Made by a program: the position numbers and the translations under genes. DNA of 6,354 nt from Dehalococcoidia bacterium (lineage in GTDB: Bacteria > Chloroflexota > Dehalococcoidia > GIF9 > AB-539-J10). Under the pieces are notes generated by a model. It was not told the origin of the DNA and made no database searches. It saw only the letters and a program-made list of their open reading frames with translations. The stretch lies in contig JAUVYD010000095.1 of the NCBI GenBank assembly GCA_030603265.1, positions 1 through 6,354 on the forward strand, given 5' to 3'. Shown here piece by piece: positions 1 to 6,041 of the stretch (position 1 is the first letter of the stretch; each line of letters begins with the position of its first letter).

Positions 1-2694
1 CCTCACGACGAGCCTCCCCCTGCCGGACCGGAGCCGCTCGACAAGCTCGGTGCGCTCCAGGTGCTCCTCAGAGAGGTGCTGACACCCACATCCTCCACCT
101 CACGTGTCTCTGCCTACATGCCCTCCGAGCCTCTGTCCGATGGTGACGTCGTCAGTTCGGAGAGCGGCGCCCGATACGCCATCGAGGGCGATACGTGGTT
201 CGCCTTCATAGACGACGCGCCCGAGGCCTTCTACGCTCACCCCACCCGCTACGTGTTCATCGACGCGGCCAGCGGAGACTACGAGGTAGTCTCCGAGTCC
301 TGGCCACCCGACATAAACGGCAGCTCGATGTGGAGTGACGGCACACAGAGCTGGCATCTCATCGAGGTCCTTTCCATTCTCGACTCCGCCGTACCCGGCC
401 CGGCATCCCGCAGCAGCGCGCCAAAGGCTGACTACGGCGACGCACCGGACGGAACGGATGCCTATCGGGGAGTTCCGGGTCGCTTTCCAACGCTCTACGC
501 TACATCGAACAGCATTCGGGGCAGACCCGGGTGTCACGCTGTGACCATAGGCCAGGAGACGCTCGGTCGCGCGGTCAATGCCGAAGCTGACGCAACGGAC
601 CCGAACGACCCGGATGGCGTTCCCAATCTGGTTGACGCCGACAGCGATGAGCGGGCATTTGTCATCCTCGACGGCAGTGACAGTCGGCTTGCCTTCACGG
701 TCTCCGTCAAGCAAAGCGCTCCAGACGTGACGCGCTACCTCAACGTGCTCATCGACTTCGACCAGAGCGGCGACTGGACTACGGGCTCCAATGGCGATGA
801 GTGGCCGGTCGTTAACCTCACCGTCAACGTCGCCCCCGGCGATTCGGAGACCGTCATCACTCCCTCATTCGCCTGGGGCACGAGGAACGTTCGCTTCTCG
901 CCCGTATGGATGCGGGCCCTCCTCTCTCGACAGAGCGTCAGCGAGGGCACGTTCAAGCGTGCGGGAGGTTGGGACGGCAGTGGCAAGTACGACTACGGGG
1001 AGGTGGAGGACTACTTCGCGTTCCTCATGGAGAAACCTCCACCTCCGAAGCTGGTCCGCTGGCCGCCCGCACCCGGTCTACCACCCGGTGGCGATGGCAA
1101 GAAGAACGGGGGAGGGCAACCACCTGCACCCGGACCCGCGAAGGGACCGTGCGGCTACGATATCAACTACCACGTAATCGTCATCAATTGCGGCGATAGC
1201 AACAAGGACCTCGCACAGGGAACGCCCATAGTCCAGGGCTCGTGTGATGCCGTGAGCGGAGCGGCTCAGGACCAGGGCTACAGCTCCGTTGCCAACCTCG
1301 GCCCGAACAAGCCAGGGAGCAGCCAGACCTCGCTCGCGAACATCGGCAACGCGTTCAGCCAACTCGCCTCCAGTGTGAAGTGCGGCGACCACGTCCTCAT
1401 CTACATCTGTGGCCACGGTAGAGAGGATGGAGGCATCGCCATCAAGGACTCGAGCGGCAGGACACAGGAGAACATGAATCCCACGGACAACGGGGATGCG
1501 GATGACGGCAAGGACAACAGCCTCAAGGACTTCCTCAACAAGATACCGGCCTGCCCGGACGAGGACTGTGAGAAGCCGGGCTGCTGCTGCCATGTGACGG
1601 TTATCCTGGAATCCTGCTTCGCAGCCAACTTCGCTGTTGACGGCGTCACGGGCGAGGGCCGGACCGTGGTCGGCACGTCAACGGACACGGAATCATGGGC
1701 GACCTATCCCGACGGCGGAGTGTACACGCAGGGACTGGTCGAAGGCATGCGTGACGAAGAGACCGACACGGATGACCCGCCGGACGGCGTCGATCCCCAG
1801 GAGGCACACGAAAACGGGGAGGGCAGCGTCGCCGAGAACAACAAGAAGCGCGGCAAGTCGCAGGAACCATGGGAGGACAGCCAGCACTGTGAGTGCAAGT
1901 GCCCGTGCAAGCCGGACATCGACGTCGACAAATGGGTCTGGAGCGACCTGGAAGACGGATGGGTCAACCAGATAGAAGCTGAACCGGGCGATGGAGTCAG
2001 ATTCAGGATAGAGATCGAGAACACGGGCGAGTGCACGGACATAGTCGACCTGGAGATTATCGACGAGCTGGCAGGTTGCTTGACATACGACAATGACGCC
2101 ACCCTGGACTTCGCTGGAGATGGCGAGGACCGGGAGCCGGACCGCGTCTGGACTTCGGACGCGGGCTCCCTTCTCCTATGGGACCTCGGGGAATTCGGTC
2201 CCCTGTCTCCTGGAGAGGTGATTGCAATCGAGTACGATGCGGTGGCGGAGGAGCCCGGGCCGAACATCAACAAGGCCACGGCAAGCGGACACTGCTCGGC
2301 GGACTACAGCAATATCGTCGTGTCCGCCGATCTTGCACTTGTGATGGTGTACGGAGAGGAAGCTCCACCACCCGCCCCCGAGGACGTGCTATGTATCAGT
2401 CTGGAAATCGAGGCCGAGAGCTTCGGCGACCCGTCGGAGTGTACCAGCTTCGTCACCGTCTATGTGTCCGCCGAGGACCTTACGGGAGGCAGCTACCCCG
2501 TTCAGACCGTCAGCATCGAGATGAATGGACTGCCCTGGTTCAACTCCGGCCCCATCTCCACCACTTTCTACAGCAAGACGCTCCCGTTTGAGGCAGACTG
2601 CGGACAGACATTCGACTTCCTCGCAACTGCCGTGAACGACGAGGGCATGCACGTAATAACCGCGGGCTCAATCACCACTCCCGTGCCGGACTAG
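1..2694 (+). CDS. Partial multidomain surface protein with caspase-like (clan CD) peptidase, GEVED and DUF11-like modules
   Basis: The frame is open from base 1, so the gene is 5'-truncated by the window edge; the GTG at 61 is only the first possible start seen here. Numbering codons from base 1 (897 residues): about 1-143 are unassigned; 144-340 form a GEVED-type beta module, opening with DYGDAPDG and closing with GEVEDYF (333-339); 345-380 are a Pro/Gly-rich linker; about 384-600 are a caspase-like fold with the strand-plus-histidine motif LIYICGHG (His472) and the nucleophile motif VILESCFAANF (Cys539), followed by VVGTST and a Tyr-Thr-Gln-Gly-Leu segment typical of clan CD peptidases. A CxCxCxC motif follows (630-636), then a DUF11-like module (about 639-783) and a beta-rich Ig-like end. 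Composition is acidic and rich in Asp, Gly and Pro, as in exported proteins. There is no C-terminal membrane helix or LPXTG motif; any signal peptide would lie upstream. I infer a secreted or surface cysteine peptidase, substrate unknown. The subfamily (C13, C14 or C25) cannot be fixed by eye. Confidence 0.85.
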   Translation, partial: PHDEPPPAGPEPLDKLGALQVLLREVLTPTSSTSRVSAYMPSEPLSDGDVVSSESGARYAIEGDTWFAFIDDAPEAFYAHPTRYVFIDAASGDYEVVSESWPPDINGSSMWSDGTQSWHLIEVLSILDSAVPGPASRSSAPKADYGDAPDGTDAYRGVPGRFPTLYATSNSIRGRPGCHAVTIGQETLGRAVNAEADATDPNDPDGVPNLVDADSDERAFVILDGSDSRLAFTVSVKQSAPDVTRYLNVLIDFDQSGDWTTGSNGDEWPVVNLTVNVAPGDSETVITPSFAWGTRNVRFSPVWMRALLSRQSVSEGTFKRAGGWDGSGKYDYGEVEDYFAFLMEKPPPPKLVRWPPAPGLPPGGDGKKNGGGQPPAPGPAKGPCGYDINYHVIVINCGDSNKDLAQGTPIVQGSCDAVSGAAQDQGYSSVANLGPNKPGSSQTSLANIGNAFSQLASSVKCGDHVLIYICGHGREDGGIAIKDSSGRTQENMNPTDNGDADDGKDNSLKDFLNKIPACPDEDCEKPGCCCHVTVILESCFAANFAVDGVTGEGRTVVGTSTDTESWATYPDGGVYTQGLVEGMRDEETDTDDPPDGVDPQEAHENGEGSVAENNKKRGKSQEPWEDSQHCECKCPCKPDIDVDKWVWSDLEDGWVNQIEAEPGDGVRFRIEIENTGECTDIVDLEIIDELAGCLTYDNDATLDFAGDGEDREPDRVWTSDAGSLLLWDLGEFGPLSPGEVIAIEYDAVAEEPGPNINKATASGHCSADYSNIVVSADLALVMVYGEEAPPPAPEDVLCISLEIEAESFGDPSECTSFVTVYVSAEDLTGGSYPVQTVSIEMNGLPWFNSGPISTTFYSKTLPFEADCGQTFDFLATAVNDEGMHVITAGSITTPVPD

Positions 2695-2730
2695 GCAGGA
2701 CTGCTGCGCGCCCGCGGGTCGGGAATTCGC

Positions 2731-2746
2731 CTGGCAGAACCGCCAG
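2731..2746. terminator. Small hairpin between convergent genes, weak terminator candidate
   Basis: The 56-base gap between two convergent stop codons holds an inverted repeat, CTGGC and GCCAG with a six-base loop. No T-run follows on either strand, so it is not a standard intrinsic terminator. Its location between converging genes is the main reason to list it. Confidence 0.25.
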
Positions 2747-2750
2747 AACG

Positions 2751-3152
2751 CTAGTCGCTCTGCTCGACCAGCTCGATGCGCACGTTGCCCGGGCACTTGA
2801 CGAAGCCATACCGCAATCCCGGTCGGGCCTGGGCAACCCTCACCTCAACCTCCACACCCCGTTGAGCGAGGTCGGCTATGCACTGGTCGATATCATCCAC
2901 CCGGAACCCGAGGTGATGGTAGCCTTCCTCGGGAAGCACGACCTCGCCGCGCTCCTGGCTGAGTCCCTTCTCAACGCCGGTGCTGTTTGAGATTCTGAGC
3001 GGCGCTCCCCCCATGTCGAGGTTCACCATCTTGGTGCCAAACGCCTCCATGGTGCCCACGACTTTCGCCCCAAACGCTTCAACATAGAACTGCGCCCACT
3101 CGTCCACATCCTGGGTCGTGAGATGAATATGGTCTTGCTGGTACTGCATCAT
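2751..3152 (-). CDS. VOC family protein (glyoxalase/dioxygenase/epimerase fold)
   Basis: This 133-residue protein has the usual length of a two-module VOC (beta-alpha-beta-beta-beta) protein. Module 1 opens with DHIHLTTQDVDEWAQFYVEAFG-type sequence (residues 7-28). Module 2 opens with HHLGFRVDDID (79-89) and closes with a Gly-Asn then IELVE (126-130). By family analogy, metal ligands would be His8, His80 and Glu127. The fourth usual position, at the end of module 1, appears to be Arg53 instead of Glu or Gln, so metal binding may differ. VOC members include lactoylglutathione lyase, methylmalonyl-CoA epimerase and extradiol dioxygenases, and I cannot choose among them. Two adjacent ATG codons (3152 and 3149) both fit the purine-rich ribosome binding site. 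It is the last gene of a likely operon behind the MFS permease and the VOC-like remnant, and it converges on the large + strand gene. Confidence 0.88.
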   Translation of the reverse strand: MMQYQQDHIHLTTQDVDEWAQFYVEAFGAKVVGTMEAFGTKMVNLDMGGAPLRISNSTGVEKGLSQERGEVVLPEEGYHHLGFRVDDIDQCIADLAQRGVEVEVRVAQARPGLRYGFVKCPGNVRIELVEQSD

Positions 3153-3155
3153 CTT

Positions 3156-3165
3156 CTCCCTTCCT
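3156..3165 (-). promoter_or_regulatory. Ribosome binding site of the VOC gene
   Basis: AGGAAGGGAG on the minus strand lies just before the tandem ATG codons. The distance suits initiation at either the first or the second ATG, so the protein may begin with one or two methionines. Confidence 0.6.
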
Positions 3166-3185
3166 CAGTTCCCTGTACTCACCGG

Positions 3186-3459
3186 TCATGAGGTTCCCAG
3201 ATGCCGCACTCCCGGGCCGACGCGATGAACCCGGCTCCCGCATCGCCTTCCTGCCCACACGAATCCCTGAGGCGCCATTCCCGACCTGGGGTGTCGCAGG
3301 CACGAAGAGGAATGCCACTGCACCGTCGAGGTCCACGACCCTGGCGCCTGCCACATGATTTCCCGCGCGTCGTAAGCGTCGACGCAGACCCCTGCGACCG
3401 CTCCAGCCTGCCGGGTCATCGACATGGATGTTGTCGAATGACAATCTTGCCGCTGTCAC
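3186..3459 (-). pseudogene. Decayed VOC-like gene between the MFS and VOC genes
   Basis: A strong ribosome binding site precedes a GTG at 3459. Translation from it begins VTAARLSFDNIHVDD, which matches the start of a VOC module. The frame then turns into an Arg-rich, unlikely stretch (about 3414-3350). The next frame over reads GAVAGVCVDAYDAREIM there, which fits the helix and strand that should follow. The original frame becomes VOC-like again at ARVVDLDGAVAFLFVP (about 3345-3300), alignable with TKMVNLDMGGAPLRIS in the intact VOC neighbour. After about 3260 no frame resembles module 2. The pattern suggests two compensating frameshifts plus loss of the C-terminal half. Uninterrupted, the original frame would run to 3079, deep inside the next gene, which is not typical of a real gene. 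Alternatives are sequencing errors or a genuine small unrelated ORF. Confidence 0.45.
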
Positions 3460-3468
3460 GATTTCGCT

Positions 3469-3476
3469 TCCTCCCT
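3469..3476 (-). promoter_or_regulatory. Strong ribosome binding site in front of the VOC-like remnant
   Basis: AGGGAGGA on the minus strand sits nine bases before the GTG at 3459 and about 20 bases after the MFS stop codon. It picks GTG 3459 over the GTG at 3492 that overlaps the MFS stop (GTGA), which has no such site. Its survival suggests the downstream frame was translated until recently. Confidence 0.55.
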
Positions 3477-3488
3477 GCGCACCCTGAC

Positions 3489-4703
3489 TCACACGTGGCT
3501 GTGCAGGGGGCGCAAGGCAAGCACAAGCACCAGACCCAGTGCCGCAAGCCCGATGAGCAACAGGAAGGCTGGGTCGTAGCTCTGCAGGACGTCAAACGTC
3601 TTTCCGGCAACAACCGGACCGATGGCCCCGCCGAGCGTTCCGCAGAAGTACACAATGCCGAAGATGACCCCGTGAGCACTCATCCCGAATAGCTCCGCAA
3701 TCGTCGGTGACAGCACCGTGTAGAAACCCCCGTGCGCGAAACCGTAGACGAGGGCGAAGAGGAACAGCATCCATGGCCTCGAGGCACCCTGCAGCCAGAC
3801 AAGGGCGGCCAGAAGCACGATGAAGCAGATGATGAAGGCGCGGCGGCTCCCGATACGGTCGGCAGTCGCCCCCATCGCTATCCTGCCAACAATACTCGCT
3901 CCACCAATAGTGGACATCACCGCCGCAGCACTCCTCGCGGACAGGCCGATATCAGACGCATGCGGCACGATATGAACGATGATTGTGAGCAGGCAGAAGA
4001 TGACACAAAAATACGCGACGCAGCAGAGCCAGAACTGGCGTGTCCTGACGGCTTCCCCCAGCAGGATTCCACCCCCCTCCTCATCGAGAGCCCCGACAAC
4101 CGTGGTATGGCCGTCGACCTCCAACCCCATCTCCTGCGGCGAGCGCCGCAAGAGCCGCGAGGCGACCATGTAGATGAGCAGAACGCCCGCGCCGATGAAC
4201 AGGTACGTGTTACGCCAGCCATGGAGCACGATGAGAGAGCTGGCCAGCAAAGGGAGCAAGAGTTGACCCGTGCCAGTGCCCGCCTTCACAATCCCGGTCA
4301 TCAGTCCGCGCCGTTGTCTGAACCAGCGCGCGATGGTTGAGAGAGTGACGATGTCATGGCTGCTCATCCCAACGCCGACCATGACGCCGTAGAACAGATA
4401 GAGTTGCCACGGTGCCTCGAGAAGGGACATGAGCAGATAGCCGCTGCCAAGCACGAGCCCCGAAACCAGAATGAGCTGGCGTGGGCCGAGACGATCATTC
4501 AGGCGGCCGAGCAGTATCCCCAGTCCGCCCATCACAACAAACACGACGGAAGAAGCGCCCGAGAGGAATGTCCGCGACCAGCCGAACTCCGCCTGAAGAG
4601 GCTTGAAGAAGACGCCATACGTGACCATGGCGCCAACAGAGACAGCCTGTATGAAGAAGCAGGCCGCAACTATGGTGTAGCCGTAGTAATGACGTGTCTT
4701 CAC
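3489..4703 (-). CDS. MFS permease, monocarboxylate/oxalate-formate antiporter type
   Basis: This 404-residue inner-membrane protein has 12 likely transmembrane helices, the normal size for the major facilitator superfamily. The opening HYYGYTIVAACFFIQAVSVG and the following VFFKPLQAEFGWSRT are typical of the monocarboxylate/oxalate-formate subgroup. The helix 2-3 loop carries motif A, GRLNDRLGPR (66-75), with a second copy-like GATADRIGSRR (278-288) in the C-terminal half. A hydrophilic loop at about 183-218 separates the halves, and WFRQRRGLMTGI (127-138) is another subgroup hallmark. The start is GTG: an in-frame TAG lies shortly upstream with no other usual start codon between, and the family's N-terminus begins here. 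I see no clear ribosome binding site. It likely imports or exchanges a small carboxylate, substrate unknown. It leads a probable operon with the VOC remnant and the VOC gene. Confidence 0.92.
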   Translation of the reverse strand: MKTRHYYGYTIVAACFFIQAVSVGAMVTYGVFFKPLQAEFGWSRTFLSGASSVVFVVMGGLGILLGRLNDRLGPRQLILVSGLVLGSGYLLMSLLEAPWQLYLFYGVMVGVGMSSHDIVTLSTIARWFRQRRGLMTGIVKAGTGTGQLLLPLLASSLIVLHGWRNTYLFIGAGVLLIYMVASRLLRRSPQEMGLEVDGHTTVVGALDEEGGGILLGEAVRTRQFWLCCVAYFCVIFCLLTIIVHIVPHASDIGLSARSAAAVMSTIGGASIVGRIAMGATADRIGSRRAFIICFIVLLAALVWLQGASRPWMLFLFALVYGFAHGGFYTVLSPTIAELFGMSAHGVIFGIVYFCGTLGGAIGPVVAGKTFDVLQSYDPAFLLLIGLAALGLVLVLALRPLHSHV

Positions 4704-4800
4704 AACGAAGCTCTGTACGGAGACACGCCTCAGTCTATCAGGCTACGTGAAGTTTGCGATAGAGCCGTGTCCGGAAGGGGTCTGGTGGAACAATGCGCTT

Positions 4801-4847
4801 CGCCCCTTCAACAGGGCGGGGCGGGAAGGAAAGAGGGGCAGGGGTGG
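4801..4847 (-). terminator. Pyrimidine-rich tract and short hairpin after the PAC2 gene
   Basis: Just past the PAC2 stop, the minus-strand transcript is C-rich and G-poor (4847 to about 4819), the composition favoured by Rho loading sites. A five-pair hairpin follows, formed by 4801-4805 and 4814-4818. No U-run follows it, so intrinsic termination is unlikely; Rho-dependent ending is possible. The same DNA read on the + strand has five G-runs. Confidence 0.3.
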
Positions 4848-4851
4848 CCTG

Positions 4852-5763
4852 CTAGCCCTCATCGTCCGGATGACCACGGAGAAGCTCTTCCACCGCGTGA
4901 ATCGCCTCGTCCGCGGACAACTCCCGGGTATCATCCGCTTCCGGCTCGCCGTAGTCCTTCTCCAGGGCTTCAACGTAGGACTGGAACTCGCGGTTCTGCA
5001 GCGCCATGTATGAAATCCGGGCTTCGAACTCACTTGACTGTCTGTCCAGCTCCCCGAGGTCCAGATCCAGCGACAGGAGCCTGTTCAGGCGCTTCAGCAC
5101 GGCCCGAATCGCTTTGGGGTTGTGGGCAATCACCATGTTGAACTCGGGATAGTAGGTCACGTGCGCGTGCAGCAGGGCCATCCCCAGATGCAGACGCTGG
5201 CACAGGTACAGAAGTGTGGTCCGGACACCTCCGGGCCCTTCGTAGTCTACGAAGTCGACATCATGGCGCGCCAGCTCGTCCCGCAACTCCTCGCTCGTGC
5301 ACACGCAGGACACCCCCGGCTCCCGCGTGTGAGGTGTCTTGTCAAGCACGCCGCCCAGCATGTAGATACGGCTGACTTCGAACTCCCGGGCCACCCCGAG
5401 TACCGCGGCCGCATACTCCTCCCAGTTCAAGTTGGGCTCAACGCCTTGAAAGAGAATGATATCTCTGTCGCCGTGCGGATTCACCCAGTAGTAGAACACA
5501 TTGCGTTGGGGCACGTACTCCTTGAGAAGCCCCTCCTCCACCTTGCAGTGCGGCCGCAGCGAGAGTTGCCCCGGCACCTGGTAGACATGGAAGCGGCCAA
5601 GCGGAATCTCGGCGAGCTTCCGGGGCCGGAGCTTCCGCCGGAGAAAGCGGAGACTCCCTGTTGCCGTTTCGCCGCCGTCCACCCAGCCATTCAGCCCGAT
5701 GACCATGTACGGCTGTCGCAGAGAGGGGCGCGCTGTGTAGATGACATCGCTCTTTCCAGCCAT
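4852..5763 (-). CDS. PAC2 family protein (proteasome assembly chaperone 2-like)
   Basis: From ATG 5763 the protein has 303 residues, normal for bacterial PAC2 proteins. Recognisable segments are VIGLNGWVDGGETATGSL (21-38), LFQGVEPNLNWEEYA (104-118), LGGVLDKTPHTR (136-147) and YEGPGGV (174-180), in the order expected for the PAC2 alpha/beta fold. The C-terminal part (about 217-303) is helical, charged and Glu/Asp-rich, as in the bacterial branch. The family is named for eukaryotic 20S proteasome assembly chaperones; the role of bacterial members is largely unproven, and no proteasome gene is visible here. The frame is open further upstream to 5949, but that extension is Arg/Pro-rich, unlike the family, and contains a good promoter, so ATG 5763 is preferred. 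The ribosome binding site is weak (AGAAGG, about 12 bases before the ATG). It seems to be transcribed alone. Confidence 0.88.
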   Translation of the reverse strand: MAGKSDVIYTARPSLRQPYMVIGLNGWVDGGETATGSLRFLRRKLRPRKLAEIPLGRFHVYQVPGQLSLRPHCKVEEGLLKEYVPQRNVFYYWVNPHGDRDIILFQGVEPNLNWEEYAAAVLGVAREFEVSRIYMLGGVLDKTPHTREPGVSCVCTSEELRDELARHDVDFVDYEGPGGVRTTLLYLCQRLHLGMALLHAHVTYYPEFNMVIAHNPKAIRAVLKRLNRLLSLDLDLGELDRQSSEFEARISYMALQNREFQSYVEALEKDYGEPEADDTRELSADEAIHAVEELLRGHPDDEG

Positions 5764-5815
5764 GAGAACAACCGCCCTTCTGTGCTTCACCTGAGGAGAA
5801 GCCAGTCTGTCCTCT

Positions 5816-5843
5816 ATTCTAGCGCTCGGAGGGCAAGCGTCAA
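5816..5843 (-). promoter_or_regulatory. Sigma70-type promoter of the PAC2 gene
   Basis: On the minus strand TTGACG (5843-5838) and TAGAAT (5821-5816) are separated by 16 bases. Each differs from the consensus at one position. The start of transcription would fall near 5809, giving a leader of about 45 bases before ATG 5763. This also argues against a start at 5949. Confidence 0.6.
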
Positions 5844-5990
5844 AACACAACCCTGCGAGCGCCTTCTCTACCGTACGATTCTCTTCACGCGCATCAGGCA
5901 ATTCCCGGCCCGGGTGACGTGCGCGCACATCTGGCCGAGAACAGGCCATGGCAGGGGCATAGGCGAGTCCGGGGACACAGCAGAGATATG
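5844..5990. other. Intergenic stretch between feoB-like and PAC2 genes
   Basis: Apart from the promoter and the hairpin on either side, I see no convincing gene here. A five-pair inverted repeat (TGGCC and GGCCA around 5935-5951) is too small to interpret. Frames crossing the region lack family-like sequence. Confidence 0.4.
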
Positions 5991-6030
5991 TGGTGTCCTG
6001 CCATCCTGCGTACGGCGGCAGGACTTACCA
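5991..6030 (-). terminator. Strong hairpin just after the feoB-like stop codon
   Basis: GTCCTGCC (5995-6002) and GGCAGGAC (6017-6024) are perfect inverted repeats with a 14-base loop. The stem extends by TGGT/ACCA (5991-5994 and 6027-6030) past a two-base bulge, for 12 pairs in all. It begins 11 bases after the stop codon, a typical terminator position, but no U-run follows on the minus strand. It may act as a transcript end protector or a non-canonical terminator. Confidence 0.5.
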
Positions 6031-6041
6031 GCGAGGGAGCC

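Noticed and set aside
100..2279. Several minus-strand and alternate + frames of 60-190 codons inside the large + strand gene
   Set aside because: They overlap a frame with clear domain motifs along its length, and their translations are low-complexity or Arg/Ser/Pro-rich with no family-like sequence.
3079..3492. A 137-codon minus-strand frame as an intact gene, starting at a GTG that overlaps the MFS stop
   Set aside because: The GTG at 3492 lacks a ribosome binding site, the middle is Arg-rich and unlike a protein, and the end overlaps the intact VOC gene by 74 bases. A frame-disrupted remnant starting at 3459 explains it better.
3732..4340. A 202-codon + strand frame antisense to the MFS gene
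   Set aside because: Its composition is hydrophilic and repetitive in Asp, Glu, Arg and Pro, the mirror image of hydrophobic codons in the permease, with no motif.
4704..4800. A promoter for the MFS gene
   Set aside because: TAGACT and a few TTC/TTG hexamers are present upstream, but none is paired at the 15-19 base spacing needed, so I do not list one.
4356..5141. A 261-codon + strand frame across the MFS start and PAC2 end
   Set aside because: It is antisense to two recognisable genes and to the gap between them; the translation shows no domain, and long antisense frames are expected at this GC content.
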